A stretch of DNA of 64,000 nt from Bog-473 sp963788585 (GCA_963788585.1 CAWBHA010000003.1:496001-560000), one strand, 5' to 3'; positions 1-9,302 are shown, numbered from the stretch's first letter. Notes: generated by a model not told the origin, from the letters alone. Made by a program: numbers and translations.

Positions 1-1062
1 CGCGTTGTTCCAGCCGAGATGCTCGTACATGAGCACCCCCGAGAGCAGCAGCGAGCCCGGGTTCACCTTGTCCTGGCCGGCGTACTTGGGCGCCGTGCCG
101 TGCGTGGCCTCGAAGACGCCGTGGCCGGTGACGAAGTTGATGTTGGCCCCCGGGGCGATGCCGATCCCGCCGACCTGGGCGGCCAGCGCATCGGACAGAT
201 AGTCCCCGTTGAGGTTCGTCGTGGCGATGACGTCGAAATCCGTGGGACGGGTGAGCACCTGCTGCAGCGTGATGTCGGCGATGGTGTCCTTCACGAGCAG
301 TTTGTCTCCGGGCTCGCCGTTGCAGTCGTCCCAGCCGACGGCGACGTCGGCGAACTCCTCGCGCACGAGCTCGTAGCCCCACTCCCGGAAGGCGCCTTCG
401 GTGAACTTCTGGATGTTGCCCTTGTGCACCAGCGTCACCGAGCGGCGCTTGCGGTCCAGGGCGTACTCGATGGCGGCACGGATGAGCCGCTTGGACCCCA
501 TGGGCGAGATGGGCTTGATGCCGATGCCCGAAGCCTCGCGGATGGGCCACCCCATCTCCTCGCGCAGGTAGGTGGCCAGCTTCTCCGCCTCCGGCGTGCC
601 GGACTGCACCTCGTAGCCGGCGTAGACGTCCTCTGTGTTCTCCCGGAAGATCACCATGTCGACCAGCTCGGGGTGCACGACCGGCGAGGGCACGCCGGCA
701 AACCAGCGCACCGGCCGCAGGCAGACGTAGAGGTCGAGGATCTGGCGCAAGGCCACGTTGAGCGAGCGGATGCCCCCGCCGACCGGCGTGGTCAAGGGAC
801 CCTTGATCCCGATCAAGTGGCTGCGGAACGTCTCGACCGTCTCGTCCGGCAGCCAACTGCCCGTCTCGTCGAACGCCTTCTGGCCGGCCAGGACCTCCTT
901 CCAGGCGACCCTGTGCCCGTGCTTGGCGGCGGCGGCGTCGAGGACCAGCTTGGCGGCAGGCCAGATGTCGACCCCGGTGCCGTCGCCCTCGATGAAGGGG
1001 ATGATGGGCTCGTCGGGGACGACCAGCGTGCCGTCAGCGCCCATGCGGATGAGATCTGCCAT
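1..1062 (-). CDS. icd: NADP-dependent isocitrate dehydrogenase, C-terminus cut by window edge
   Basis: Oxidative decarboxylation of isocitrate to 2-oxoglutarate in the TCA cycle, cytosolic. Reading leftward from ATG 1062 the frame stays open to base 1, giving 354 codons. The family is about 400-420 residues, so roughly the last 50 lie outside the window. Recognisable stretches are the N-terminal PFIEGDGTGVDIWPA, the substrate-loop region IKGPLTTPVGGGIRSLNV, VIFRENTEDVYAGYE, the FATLVHKGN-type segment seen as VTLVHKGNIQKFTEGAF, and near the edge FEATHGTAPKYAGQ and VNPGS. These match the E. coli-type homodimeric enzyme rather than the monomeric one. No start competitor was seen upstream. It is transcribed away from the toxin-like pair, 71 bases downstream of that pair's stop codon. 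Confidence 0.93.
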   Translation of the reverse strand, partial: MADLIRMGADGTLVVPDEPIIPFIEGDGTGVDIWPAAKLVLDAAAAKHGHRVAWKEVLAGQKAFDETGSWLPDETVETFRSHLIGIKGPLTTPVGGGIRSLNVALRQILDLYVCLRPVRWFAGVPSPVVHPELVDMVIFRENTEDVYAGYEVQSGTPEAEKLATYLREEMGWPIREASGIGIKPISPMGSKRLIRAAIEYALDRKRRSVTLVHKGNIQKFTEGAFREWGYELVREEFADVAVGWDDCNGEPGDKLLVKDTIADITLQQVLTRPTDFDVIATTNLNGDYLSDALAAQVGGIGIAPGANINFVTGHGVFEATHGTAPKYAGQDKVNPGSLLLSGVLMYEHLGWNNA

Positions 1063-1133
1063 GGCCCGGATGCTACGGGCCGAGACGGCTACGTCCCAAT
1101 CGACCTGGTCGGACGCGGCTGTCCTCCGCGCTG

Positions 1134-1712
1134 CTATCCGCCGCCCCGGTTGGCCAAGACCTCGGTGAGGCGGGCGGCCTCGGCCGATCCCTCGCCCAGG
1201 ATGACGCCGACCCAACGCAGCGCATAGCCGACATCGAGCTCGGTGCCCCAGCGCACCATCTCCTCGATGTCGAGCCAGTCCTTGGGCCGGTCGAACACCG
1301 CCTTGCAGACGACGAGGTCCTCGGGGGCGAGGATCGGGATCTCGACCGGCCCGAAGCGCACGCTCCGGGCCCGGGCCGCCATGTCGTGGTGGAAGGCGAG
1401 AGTGGCGAAGAAGACGTCGAGATAGGAGCCGTCCCAGTCCAGCCGAGCCTGGCCGTCGCGGTCGATGACAGCTCGGTCCGGATCCGTCACCGTCACCCCG
1501 AGGGTCACGAAGGCTCCGAGCACTGGCGCGGCGGCCTCGGGTGGCAGGGTGAGGTTGACGTCGATGTCGGTCGTGGCCCGGGGGTTGCGGTACCAGGCCA
1601 GGGCCAGGGCGCCGCCGAACTGGTGGGGCACGCCCAGCGAATCGAGCATCTCGTGGAGCACCACGATGCGTGAGGCAAGGCGGCCCAGGGTCTGGGTCGC
1701 GGCCGCGGTCAC
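1134..1712 (-). CDS. AbiEii-like nucleotidyltransferase (putative toxin)
   Basis: A 192-residue protein with the minimal nucleotidyltransferase signature: a GGALALAWY helix followed by RATTDIDVNL, which supplies the GG and the D-x-D metal ligands, and a third acidic strand at YLDVFFA. This is the pattern of the AbiEii/MenT-type nucleotidyltransferases used as toxins or abortive-infection factors. GTG 1712 overlaps the stop of the upstream gene by four bases (GTGA), so the two are translationally coupled. The partner gene, the palindromic promoter and the order (partner first, nucleotidyltransferase second) fit a toxin-antitoxin unit. A non-toxin housekeeping nucleotidyltransferase remains possible, and no substrate can be inferred. 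Confidence 0.7.
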   Translation of the reverse strand: MTAAATQTLGRLASRIVVLHEMLDSLGVPHQFGGALALAWYRNPRATTDIDVNLTLPPEAAAPVLGAFVTLGVTVTDPDRAVIDRDGQARLDWDGSYLDVFFATLAFHHDMAARARSVRFGPVEIPILAPEDLVVCKAVFDRPKDWLDIEEMVRWGTELDVGYALRWVGVILGEGSAEAARLTEVLANRGGG

Positions 1713-2221
1713 GTCACCGAGTCCCCGGTTCCCCCCGTGTTTCCCCTCCGCCGCCGGGTCGCCTCGGCCAGTCGGGCCAGGGGCGGGAACGCGAGCGGCC
1801 CGGGAGACCGCGCCGGGGTGAACGGTGTGATCTGCTCGGCGAAGTTGAGGAGGTCGATGAGGGTCTCGCCGGGGTCCCGTGGCGCGGTGCTCTGTGGCGT
1901 TGGCGTGCCGGTTTCGACCAAGCGAGCCATCCGCCGAGACGACTCGACGAACCGGCGCGCCTCGAATCGCCTCGGCGTGGCGACGCCCCCGAGACGCCCT
2001 TTGCCGGGACGTTGTGCGGCCGCACGCGAGTCCGCCCTCCGGGCGGACTCCAAAACCGCCTGAGGGTCGAAGGGCCGACTGGCTCGCCGGCGCGCTGATT
2101 CGAGGACCTCGTCGGTGAGGCGCTCGAAGTTGGCCAGTGATCGCGCCCGAGGCCCTTTTGGCGTGTGGACGGACTCGCGAATCTCGAAGCGTCCTCCGCG
2201 GCGCGCCACCACATATGCCAT
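1709..2221 (-). CDS. Small basic protein, putative antitoxin partner
   Basis: A 170-residue, arginine-rich protein of no family I can name. It opens MAYVVARRGGRFEIRES with KGPRARSLANF, a short beta-rich N-terminal module common in uncharacterised actinobacterial proteins, followed by a helical, charged middle and a Pro/Arg-rich tail. ATG 2221 has no Shine-Dalgarno sequence. A TATATAT box lies only 9-15 bases upstream on the coding strand, so the mRNA is probably leaderless. Position ahead of, and overlapping, the AbiEii-like gene suggests the antitoxin or regulator role. This is inference from context only. Confidence 0.55.
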   Translation of the reverse strand: MAYVVARRGGRFEIRESVHTPKGPRARSLANFERLTDEVLESARRRASRPFDPQAVLESARRADSRAAAQRPGKGRLGGVATPRRFEARRFVESSRRMARLVETGTPTPQSTAPRDPGETLIDLLNFAEQITPFTPARSPGPLAFPPLARLAEATRRRRGNTGGTGDSVT

Positions 2222-2227
2222 CTAGGT

Positions 2228-2272
2228 CAATATATACCCACTAGACCCACTATTTGCCCCTAGTGGGTCTAT
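2228..2272 (-). promoter_or_regulatory. Promoter/operator of the toxin-antitoxin-like pair
   Basis: Perfect 11-base inverted repeat TAGACCCACTA (2242-2252) and TAGTGGGTCTA (2261-2271) with an 8-base spacer. A third CCCACTA half-site at 2237-2243 is a direct repeat of the left arm. On the minus strand a TATATAT -10-like box (2230-2236) follows directly, ending 8 bases before ATG 2221. The palindrome therefore covers the -35 region, as expected for an autoregulated leaderless promoter. This AT-rich patch stands out from its GC-rich surroundings. Confidence 0.6.
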
Positions 2273-2327
2273 ACAGGAGCGAACCAATCGGGCATTGACG
2301 GCGCCTCCAAAACCCGGTGGAGCCCAA

Positions 2328-3197
2328 CTACGACGTGCTGGGACCCAGTCCGAGAGCGGCGTAGATCTCCCGGGTCGCGCTCGAGGTGTTGAAGGTATAG
2401 AAGTGCAGCCCCGGCACGCCCACCTCGAGGAGGTGCGAGCAGAGCTCGGTGGCCAGCTCCACCCCCTCCTTGCGCACCGCGTCGGCGCCGCCCCGCTGGT
2501 CGGCAGCGCGCAGGCGCTCCTCCATCCACGGGGGTGCCGCCGCTCCCATGGCACCGAGCCGGCCCATGGTCGAGAGCGAGGTGACCGGCAGGATCCCCGG
2601 CAGCACGGGGGTGTCGACGCCGCGCTCGCGCAGGTCGGCAACGAGGCCCTCGTACTCGGCGGCCTCGAAGAAGAACTGCGTCACCCCGAAGTCCGCCAGC
2701 GCGAGCTTGGCCGCCAGGAAGTCGCGGTCGCTCGGCATGTCGGGCGACCGCGGGTGCCCGGCGGGGTGCGCGGCCACGCCGACGGAGAAGCCGCCGATGG
2801 CGCGGGCCAGCTGCACCAGCTCGGCGGCGTAGGCCAGCTCGCCCGCCTCGGCGGACGGGTCCTCGGGCGGATCCCCGCCGAGGGCCATCAGGTTCTCGAT
2901 GCCGGCCTTGCGCAGGGCCACGAGGATGTCGGCCAGCTCGAGCCGGGTGTGCGCGACGCAGATGAGGTGGGCCATCGGGTTGAGCCGTGTCGTGTGCAGC
3001 ATTCCCGAGACCAGGTCGAAGGTGCGCTGACGCGACTCCGCACCGCCCCGGTAGGTCACCGAGACGAAGGAGGGCTCGAGCGGTTGCAGCTCCGCGATGG
3101 TGCGGGCGAGGGTCCGCAGCTCCTTGTCGTTCTTGGGCGGGAAGAACTCGAACGAGTAGGTCGGGCCGGCCTCCAGCAGCTCGGCGATGCGCGTCAT
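2328..3197 (-). CDS. metF: 5,10-methylenetetrahydrofolate reductase
   Basis: Reduces 5,10-methylene-THF to 5-methyl-THF for methionine synthesis; a cytosolic flavoprotein TIM barrel. The 289 residues are the usual length for the bacterial MetF. It has the N-terminal YSFEFFPPKND motif, SVTYRGG, HLICVAHTRLEL and GGDPP, and ends with the VPGLHFYTFN strand of the barrel. ATG 3197 overlaps the stop of the preceding cupin gene (ATGA). It is the last gene of the purN-purH-folD-cupin-metF operon, which groups folate one-carbon enzymes with their purine-pathway consumers. Confidence 0.95.
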   Translation of the reverse strand: MTRIAELLEAGPTYSFEFFPPKNDKELRTLARTIAELQPLEPSFVSVTYRGGAESRQRTFDLVSGMLHTTRLNPMAHLICVAHTRLELADILVALRKAGIENLMALGGDPPEDPSAEAGELAYAAELVQLARAIGGFSVGVAAHPAGHPRSPDMPSDRDFLAAKLALADFGVTQFFFEAAEYEGLVADLRERGVDTPVLPGILPVTSLSTMGRLGAMGAAAPPWMEERLRAADQRGGADAVRKEGVELATELCSHLLEVGVPGLHFYTFNTSSATREIYAALGLGPSTS

Positions 3198-3554
3198 GCG
3201 CCAATGCGCCCGTAGTCGTCCTCGAGCCGGACGATGTCGTCCTCGCCGAAGTAGGTGCCGTGCTGCACCTCGATGAACACGAGGTCGGTGTCCCCGCCGT
3301 TGGCGATCCGGTGCGCGCCCCCGAGCGGGATGTCGATCGACTGACCGGGACCGAGCGTGTGCTCGACCCCCTCGAGCGTGACCGTCGCCGTCCCGGACAC
3401 GATGAACCAGTGCTCAGAGCGCTTGGCGTGGCGCTGATAGCTGAGCCGCTTGCCGGGGAGGACGACCATGCGCTTGACCTTGTGATCGGGCTGCGTCGTC
3501 GTCGATGACCGTGTAGTTGCCCCACGGACGCTCCGAATGTTCGCGCTCGCTCAC
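3194..3554 (-). CDS. Mannose-6-phosphate isomerase type II-like cupin (frameshifted here)
   Basis: Small single-domain cupin resembling the C-terminal isomerase domain of ManC-type proteins. The N-terminus SERPWGNYTVIDDDAA reads from GTG 3554, and the rest, KVKRMVVLPGKRLSYQRHAK, SEHWFIVSGTATVTLEG and GAHRI, reads in the next frame. The two join by removing one base near the GGG at 3488-3490. The 361-base length is 3n+1, so one insertion restores 119 residues. The cupin motif H-x-H with E and the later H is present (RHAKRSEHW, GAHRIANGG). It sits between folD (7 bases upstream) and metF (4-base overlap). With no nucleotidyltransferase domain its substrate is uncertain. The break is more likely a sequence error than true decay. 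Confidence 0.75.
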
Positions 3555-3561
3555 CTGGATC

Positions 3562-4425
3562 TCACTTCGCCGTCATCTCCGCTGCTCGCAACGCGTTGCG
3601 GTACAGCATGGCACGGGTCATGGGGCCGACTCCCCCGAGCCGTGGGGTGATCCAACCCGCCACCTCGGCGACGTCGGGGTGCGCGTCGGGGATCAGCTTC
3701 TTCCCCTCGAACGTCGTGCCTGCCGAGACCACGGCCGCCCCCGGCTTGACCATGTCCGGCGTGAGCAGGTGGGGACGCCCCGCAGCGGCGACGACGATGT
3801 CGGCCGTACGGGTCAGCGCCGCGATGTCCGACACGGCGACTCCGGTGTGCACCGCAGTCACGGCCGCATTGAGCCCGGGCTGCTTCAAGGTCAGCAGGTT
3901 GGCCAGTGGGCGCCCGATGGTCACCCCGCGCCCGATGATGACGACATGGCGCCCCTCGACGGGCACGTCGTACGCGTGCAGCAGCTCGACGATGCCGGAC
4001 GGCGTGCAGGGCAGCTGGCCGGGGGTGCCGAGCACGAGACGTCCGAGGTTCACCGGGTGCAGGCCGTCGACGTCTTTGTCCGGGTCCACGGCGAGCAACG
4101 CCTGCTCTTCGTCGAGGCCTGCGGGGAGGGGGAGCTGCACCAGGTACGCGCTCACCTTCGGATCGGCGTTGAAGCGTGCGATCGCGTCCAGGACCTCGTG
4201 CTGGGTCGCCGTCTCGGGCAGGTGTTCGCCGACCGAGTACAGGCCGAGCTCGGCAGACTCCTCGTGCTTCATGGCGACGTAGCGCACACTCGGGGGATCG
4301 TCGCCGACGAGTATGGTGCCGAGCCCGACGTGGACGCCCTCGGCCGCCAGCCTCGCAACGCGCTCGGCGACCTCGGCTCGGATGCGGGCGGCGACGGGCT
4401 CGCCGTCGAGGAGGATGGCGCTCAT
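3562..4425 (-). CDS. folD: Bifunctional methylenetetrahydrofolate dehydrogenase/cyclohydrolase
   Basis: Interconverts 5,10-methylene-THF and 10-formyl-THF, the formyl donor used by PurN and PurH. It begins MSAILLDGEPVA at ATG 4425, whose A overlaps the final A of the purH stop (TGATG). Family marks are VGDDPPSVRYVAMKHEES (catalytic Lys and Tyr), LVQLPLPAGLDEEQAL, DKDVDGLHPVNLG, CTPSGIVELL, the dinucleotide loop VIIGRGVTIGRPLA and the C-terminal PRLGGVGPMTRAMLYRN. At 287 residues it has the normal length. It is embedded in the purine/one-carbon operon. Confidence 0.95.
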   Translation of the reverse strand: MSAILLDGEPVAARIRAEVAERVARLAAEGVHVGLGTILVGDDPPSVRYVAMKHEESAELGLYSVGEHLPETATQHEVLDAIARFNADPKVSAYLVQLPLPAGLDEEQALLAVDPDKDVDGLHPVNLGRLVLGTPGQLPCTPSGIVELLHAYDVPVEGRHVVIIGRGVTIGRPLANLLTLKQPGLNAAVTAVHTGVAVSDIAALTRTADIVVAAAGRPHLLTPDMVKPGAAVVSAGTTFEGKKLIPDAHPDVAEVAGWITPRLGGVGPMTRAMLYRNALRAAEMTAK

Positions 4426-6025
4426 CAGTGCCGGAAGTGGCGCTCGCCGGTCAGGACCATGGCGACGCCCGCCTCGTCGGCGGCCGCGATCACATCGTTG
4501 TCCTTCACCGAGCCTCCCGGTTGGACGACAGCCGTCACGCCCGCGTCGGCCAGCACGAGCAGGCCGTCGGGGAAGGGGAAGAAGGCGTCGCTCGCGCCCG
4601 CCCCGCCCTTGGCACGCTCCCCCGCCTTCTGCACGGCGATCTCGGCCGCCACGACGCGGGACTGCTGACCCGCGCCCGACACCGACCGCCTGGCCCGCCG
4701 TGACGACGGCGATGGCGTTGGACGTCGTGCGACCGCACACGCGCCACGCCAGCACCAGGTCGCGCCACTCGTCGTCGGTGGGCTGGCGCTTCGTCACCGT
4801 CCGCCAGTCCGCGCGCGGCGTGACGAACGCGTCGACGTCCTGCACGAGCACGCTGGCCCCGAGGCTGCGCAGCTGGCGCGCCGCTCGCTCGGGCGCCGGC
4901 CCCGAGAGGATGCGGGTGGCCTTGCGCCGACTCCGCAGCGTTTCGAGCGCGTCGGGCGTATACGACGACGCGATGATGACGTCGGCCTGGGGGCCGGCGG
5001 CGACCGCGTCGGCCACCTCGGCCGTCACCTCGCCACCTATGGCCACGACGCCGCCGAACGCGCTCAGCGGGTCGCACTCGAGGGCACGCTCGTAGGCGTG
5101 CGACCAGATTGCCGGCCACCGCGGCGCCGCATGGGTTGGCGTGCTTGATGATGGCCACGGCGAACTGTCCGCCGCCTGCGCCGTCGGCGTTGGCGTTGGC
5201 GTCCGACGCCAGCTCGTGCACGAGCCGCCAGGCGGCGTCGCCGTCGAAGATGTTGAGGTACGAGAGCGCTCTGCCACCGTGCTGCGCCATGCCGTCCCAC
5301 CAGCTCGAGGTCCCGGCCACCCGGTAGCGCGAGCCGCGCTGATGCGGGTTCTCGCCGTAGCGCAGCACCTCGGTGCGCTCGAGCGTGAGGTGCAGCGTCG
5401 GCGGTAGGACGGCCGACAACTCGGCCTCCTCGGTGTCGGCCTCGGTGGCGCCGGCGAGGCCCGAGACGGGTGAGGGGCCGCCGGCGTCGAGCCACGCCAC
5501 GATGGCGGCGTCGTAGGCCGCCGTGTGGGCGAAGGCGGCGCGGGCCAGCCGGCGACGCGTCGCGGCCGAGAGTGTGGCGGAACGACGCAATTCCTCCAGG
5601 ACGAGCGGGTAGTCGGCCGGCGAGGTGAGCACACCCACGTGCTCGTGGTTCTTGGCGGCGGCGCGCACCATGGCGGGACCGCCGATGTCGATGAGCTCGA
5701 CCGAGGGGTCCGAGGCGAACGGGTACAGGTTCGACACCACGAGGTCGATGGCGTCGATGCCGTTCGCCTCGAGGTCGGCCTGGTGCTCGGGCTTGGCCCG
5801 GTCGGCCAGGATGCCGCCGTGGATCTTCGGGTGGAGGGTCTTGACGCGCCCGCCCAGCATCTCGGGCGAGCCGGTCACCTCGGCGACCTCGGTGTGCGCG
5901 ATGCCGGCCTCGGTCAGCCGGGCGGCGGTGTTGCCGCTGGCCACCAGCTCCCAGCCGAGGTCCGAGAGGCCCTGGGCCAGCTCGACCAGCCCCTCCTTGT
6001 CGTAGACGGACAGCAGTGCCCTCAC
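4425..6025 (-). CDS. purH: Bifunctional AICAR transformylase/IMP cyclohydrolase (two frameshifts here)
   Basis: Last two steps of IMP synthesis. GTG 6025 follows GAGGAG on the coding strand and starts VRALLSVYDKEGLVELAQG. The N-terminal cyclohydrolase domain is intact (VASGNTAARL, GGRVKTLHPKIHGGIL). The transformylase part (LRYGENPHQRG, IKHANPCGAAVAGNLV) breaks near 5099-5103, resumes as YERALECDPLSAFGGVVA, breaks again in a C run near 4675-4680, and finishes KAGERAKGGAGASDAFFPF to HFRH. The 1601-base length is 3n+2, so two single-base insertions restore 532 residues, normal for PurH. It overlaps folD by one base. Both breaks fall in highly conserved sequence, which argues for sequence error. 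Confidence 0.9.
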
Positions 6026-6029
6026 GACG

Positions 6030-6675
6030 TCATCTCCTCGTCCGCTCCTTCTCTCGTCGTTCTGACTGCCGCGGCCCGACCACCGCCGGCGGTTCGATCT
6101 CCCGGCCGGCCTCCAGCTCGTCGAGCGCCCAGGCCACGGTCGACGGGATAGAGCGTGCGCTCGACCACCTTGATCCGCTCGTGCAGCGTCTCCTCGGTGT
6201 CGCCGGCGACGACGGGAACGGCTCGTTGGGCCAGGATCGGCCCGGCGTCCATCTCGAGGGTAGCCAGGTGCACCGTGCAGCCCGTCTCGGGGACCCCGGC
6301 GGCCAGCGCGTCCCGGACGCCGTGCCACCCGGGGAAGGCGGGGAGCAGGGCCGGGTGCGTGTTCAGGATGCGGTCCGGAAAGGCGCGGTGGACCGCCTCG
6401 GTCAGCACCGTGCCGAAGCCGGCCATCGCCACCAGGTCCACCTGGTGCGCCACCAGCGTGGCGGTGACCGTGGCGGTGAACCCCGCCCGGTCGAAGTCGG
6501 GGCCGAAGCCGCCGTAGGCCTTGCGGTCGACGAGCTCGGCGGCGGCACCGTGCTCCTCGGCCAGCACGAGCCCGGCGCAGGGGCGGTCGGACAGGACGAC
6601 CGAGACGGGGAGGCCGGCGCCGAACATCGCCTCGAGGATCGTCCCGGAACCCGAGACAAGGACCGCGAGACGCAC
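6030..6675 (-). CDS. purN: Phosphoribosylglycinamide formyltransferase (one frameshift here)
   Basis: Transfers a formyl group from 10-formyl-THF to GAR in purine synthesis. The chosen start GTG 6675 gives VRLAVLVSGSGTILEAMF, the phosphate-binding loop at the expected N-terminal position; ATG 6708 is an alternative giving 11 more residues. Catalytic Asn and His lie in ILNTHPALLPAFPGWHG, and the catalytic Asp in LEMDAGPILAQRAVPV. After RTLYP the frame changes at the GGG near 6145-6147; the corrected tail continues STVAWALDELEAG and ends at 6030. The length 646 is 3n+1. The corrected stop lies 4 bases before the purH start, so purN heads the operon. Confidence 0.88.
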
Positions 6676-6759
6676 GTACGCCAATCTAGTGGCAACCCCC
6701 CGGCGCACCGTGAGCTGGCGGGCCCCTACCCCGGCGGTCTCCGCCCTTCGCCCATCGGC

Positions 6760-7434
6760 CTACCCGGCCGAGCTTTCTCCACTTCCGGCTGGTGACGGGC
6801 CCGTTCCCGACGGAACCGCGGACGCCACTACGGGCGTCGGCTCGATACGGCTGCGCGCCGCGTTGAAGAGCAGGCGCACGACGGCGCCGATGATCGCGAG
6901 GTCGAGCAGCATCTGGGCCGACACGACGAGGCGCGCCGGGTCGGTCCGCGGCGTGATGTCACCGAAACCGACGGTCGAGAACACCGTGACGGTGAAGTAG
7001 AGCGCCCGCGTGTGGTCCAGCGGCTGCGTGAACGTCGTGACGGCCTCGTGCGACATCGAGAGATAGATGGAGGAGAACGCGACGAGGAAGACGGCGATGA
7101 CGATGCCCAGGGCCTCGATGGCGCGCAGTTCGGGCAGTTCCGCCCGACTGATGCGGCGGATCTGCCAGGCGAACACCGCAGCGATGAGCGCGATGTCCAC
7201 CGTGAGCCGTACGAAGGCGCGGACGCTCGACTCACGGCCGATCGGCAGCACGTAGAAGGCGCCGACGATGAGCACCCAGGCGAGGATGATGGTGAGCGCG
7301 CAGCGCAGGACGGCGCGCCGCTGCTGCGAGCGCTCGAGATCCGAGAGACGCAGCGGGGCGCCCGCGAACCGGTCCGGACGCCGGAAGCGCCAGGTTCCGG
7401 GGCTCTGCCCTTCGTCCGTGGTCCCAGGCGGCAT
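6760..7434 (-). CDS. Two-pore-domain-like ion channel, potassium type
   Basis: A 224-residue membrane protein with hydrophobic segments near residues 45-65, 78-95, 110-130 and 165-190, and a pore loop ending TVFSTVGFGDITP. The TVGFGD filter is the classic K+ selectivity signature of the Ion_trans_2 family. A soluble Pro/Ser-rich tail of about 30 residues follows and there is no RCK domain. ATG 7434 (MPPGTTDEG) was chosen because the pore module sits at family-like distance; no clear Shine-Dalgarno is seen. It lies upstream of purN on the same strand but 84 bases away, and probably has its own promoter in the 220-base divergent gap to the next gene. Confidence 0.8.
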   Translation of the reverse strand: MPPGTTDEGQSPGTWRFRRPDRFAGAPLRLSDLERSQQRRAVLRCALTIILAWVLIVGAFYVLPIGRESSVRAFVRLTVDIALIAAVFAWQIRRISRAELPELRAIEALGIVIAVFLVAFSSIYLSMSHEAVTTFTQPLDHTRALYFTVTVFSTVGFGDITPRTDPARLVVSAQMLLDLAIIGAVVRLLFNAARSRIEPTPVVASAVPSGTGPSPAGSGESSAG

Positions 7435-7654
7435 CGAGAAAACGCTAACGAGGGCCCCTCCGACCTCGGGGGATGCTCGTGCACGGGGACACAAGCGTTT
7501 GGGCGTGGTATCCCACACACCGTCGGCACTACTTCCCCCTACCGAAGCAGCCAACGGGGGTTCACAATGGGGGTGGAGCGTGCGAGCGAGCGTCTCCTGG
7601 CGTCCCGCTGGGCCACGCTCCCAGATGTCCGCATCGGACAAGGGAGGGACAGCT

Positions 7655-8326
7655 ATGAAGGATTCGAGCGTGAACCGCTGGCTGTGGCTGATCGGCTTGG
7701 TGGCCGCGGCGCTGATCTTCGTCTCGTTCGGACCGCTCTCGAGCGGCACTCCGAACGAGAACGCATCGGGTGTCACCGTGGCGCACTGGTACAACACCCA
7801 CGTGAACCAGCAGTGGGTCACGATCTGGCTGGTCGGCCTGGCGCTGTTCCTGCTCCTCGTGTACGTGACCCAGCTCCGCAGCGTGCTCGTCCAGGCCGGC
7901 GGACAGCGGCTGTGGCCCAACATCGTCTTCGCGTCGGGCATCCTGCTGGTGGCGGGGGTCATCGTCGCGGGCAGCTTCGAGGTCACGCTGATCCTGGCCT
8001 CGCACAACCACGAGTTCGCCGTGGCGCACTTCGTCAACTTCTACAGCCAGAACAACGAACTGCTGCTGATCGCCGGCATGGACTTCCTGACGCTCTCGTC
8101 CGGCCTGGCCATCCTGCTCAACCGTGGCGTCGCCCCGTTGCCCAAGCTGCTCGGGTGGTACTCCATCCTGGTGGCGGTGGTGGGCGCCGCCGGGCCGCTC
8201 AGCTTCCTGGCTTTCCTCTTCGGGCTTCCCATCTGGCTCCTCGCCACCGGCATCGTGATCGCGGTCAAGCAGTCAGCGCGGCACGCTGGGCGGGGACGCG
8301 GGCCCGGGCGCCGGCGGTCGGCGTGA
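7655..8326 (+). CDS. Multi-pass membrane protein of unknown function
   Basis: ATG 7655 follows AGGGAGGGACAGCT, a strong ribosome binding site. The 223-residue protein has about six hydrophobic segments: WLWLIGLVAAALIFVSF, VTIWLVGLALFLLLVYV, IVFASGILLVAGVIVAG, then two in the LLLIAGMDFL to GLAIL region, and a last pair around GWYSILVAVVGAAGPLSFL. It ends in a basic Arg/Gly tail. The spacing resembles DUF4386-type membrane proteins, but I cannot assign it. The neighbours give no functional hint: it is divergent from the channel gene and converges on sucD. Confidence 0.75.
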   Translation: MKDSSVNRWLWLIGLVAAALIFVSFGPLSSGTPNENASGVTVAHWYNTHVNQQWVTIWLVGLALFLLLVYVTQLRSVLVQAGGQRLWPNIVFASGILLVAGVIVAGSFEVTLILASHNHEFAVAHFVNFYSQNNELLLIAGMDFLTLSSGLAILLNRGVAPLPKLLGWYSILVAVVGAAGPLSFLAFLFGLPIWLLATGIVIAVKQSARHAGRGRGPGRRRSA

Positions 8327-8409
8327 CACCGTCGCCGGCGCAGGCGGTCGCCGCCTAGCCAGAAGCACGGCACCGCACGCCCGATCGTGCGGGCGGTCGG
8401 TTCAGCCGT

Positions 8410-9302
8410 TCAGCCGAGCCCCCGCACGATCGCGACCATCTTCTCCCCGCACTCGGTCGGGTTCTCGGCCACCTGCGCACCGGCGGCGGACAGCGCCTCC
8501 ATCTTCGCCTGGGCCGTGCCCGGACGAGCCCGAGATGATGGCGCCGGCGTGGCCCATCTTGCGCCCCGGGGGCGCGGTGACGCCGGCGATGTAGGCGGCC
8601 ACCGGCTTGGTCATGCGAGGAGGCGATGAACTCGGCGGCGCGCTCCTCCTCGGAGCCGCCGATCTCGCCGATCATCATGACGGCCTTCGTCTCGGGGTCG
8701 GCCTCGAACGCGGCCAGGCAGTCGATGAAGTTGGTCCCCGGCACGGGGTCGCCACCGATGCCGACGCAGGTGGTCTGGCCGACCCCCTGCTGCGAGAGCT
8801 CGTGCAGCGCCTGGTAGGTCAGCGTGCCCGAACGCGAGACGATCCCCACCGGTCCTCCCGGCAGCGCGATGTCGCCCGAGGTGATGCCGATGTTGCACTT
8901 CCCGGGGCTGATGATCCCCGGGCAGTTCGGCCCGAGCAGGCGGGTGCCGGGGAACTCCTCGACGAGGCGGTTGTACGTCACCGCCTCGTCCTGGGCGGGG
9001 ATGCCCTCGGTGATGCAGACGATGAAGGCGATGCCGGCCTCGGCCGCCTCCATGATGGCGTCGGCCGCGCCGCGTGGCGGCACGGTGATGAACGACGCCG
9101 TGGCGCCGGTCTCCTTCACCGCCTCGGCCACGGAGGCGAAGACGGGGATGCCCTCGATCTCCTCGCCACCGCGCTTGGGGTTGGTGCCACCGACGATCTT
9201 GGTGCCGTAGGCCTTGTTGCGCAGCCCGTGGAAGAGGCCCTGGCTCGTCGGGCTGACGCCCTGGATCACGACCTTGGTCGTCTCGTCGACGAAGATGCTC
9301 AC
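8410..9302 (-). CDS. sucD: Succinyl-CoA synthetase alpha subunit (two frameshifts here)
   Basis: Catalyses substrate-level phosphorylation with SucC. GTG 9302 opens SIFVDETTKVVIQGVSPTSQ. Seen next are GGTNPKRGG, VPPRGAADAIMEA, CITEGIPAQDE, the GPNCPGIISPGKCNIGI region and IGGDPVPGTNF. The frame breaks near 8613-8618, resumes as MTKPVAAYIAGVTAPPGRKMGHAGAI (the last part holding the phosphohistidine), breaks again at the CCC near 8519-8521 and ends ECGEKMVAIVRGLG. The 893-base length is 3n+2, so two insertions restore 296 residues, normal for SucD. It lies 60 bases downstream of sucC. Confidence 0.92.

Noticed and set aside
19..1227. Long plus-strand open frame of about 400 codons opposite icd
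   Set aside because: It is the antisense shadow of icd: Arg/Val/Gly-rich, with no domain, and the minus-strand frame matches isocitrate dehydrogenase throughout.
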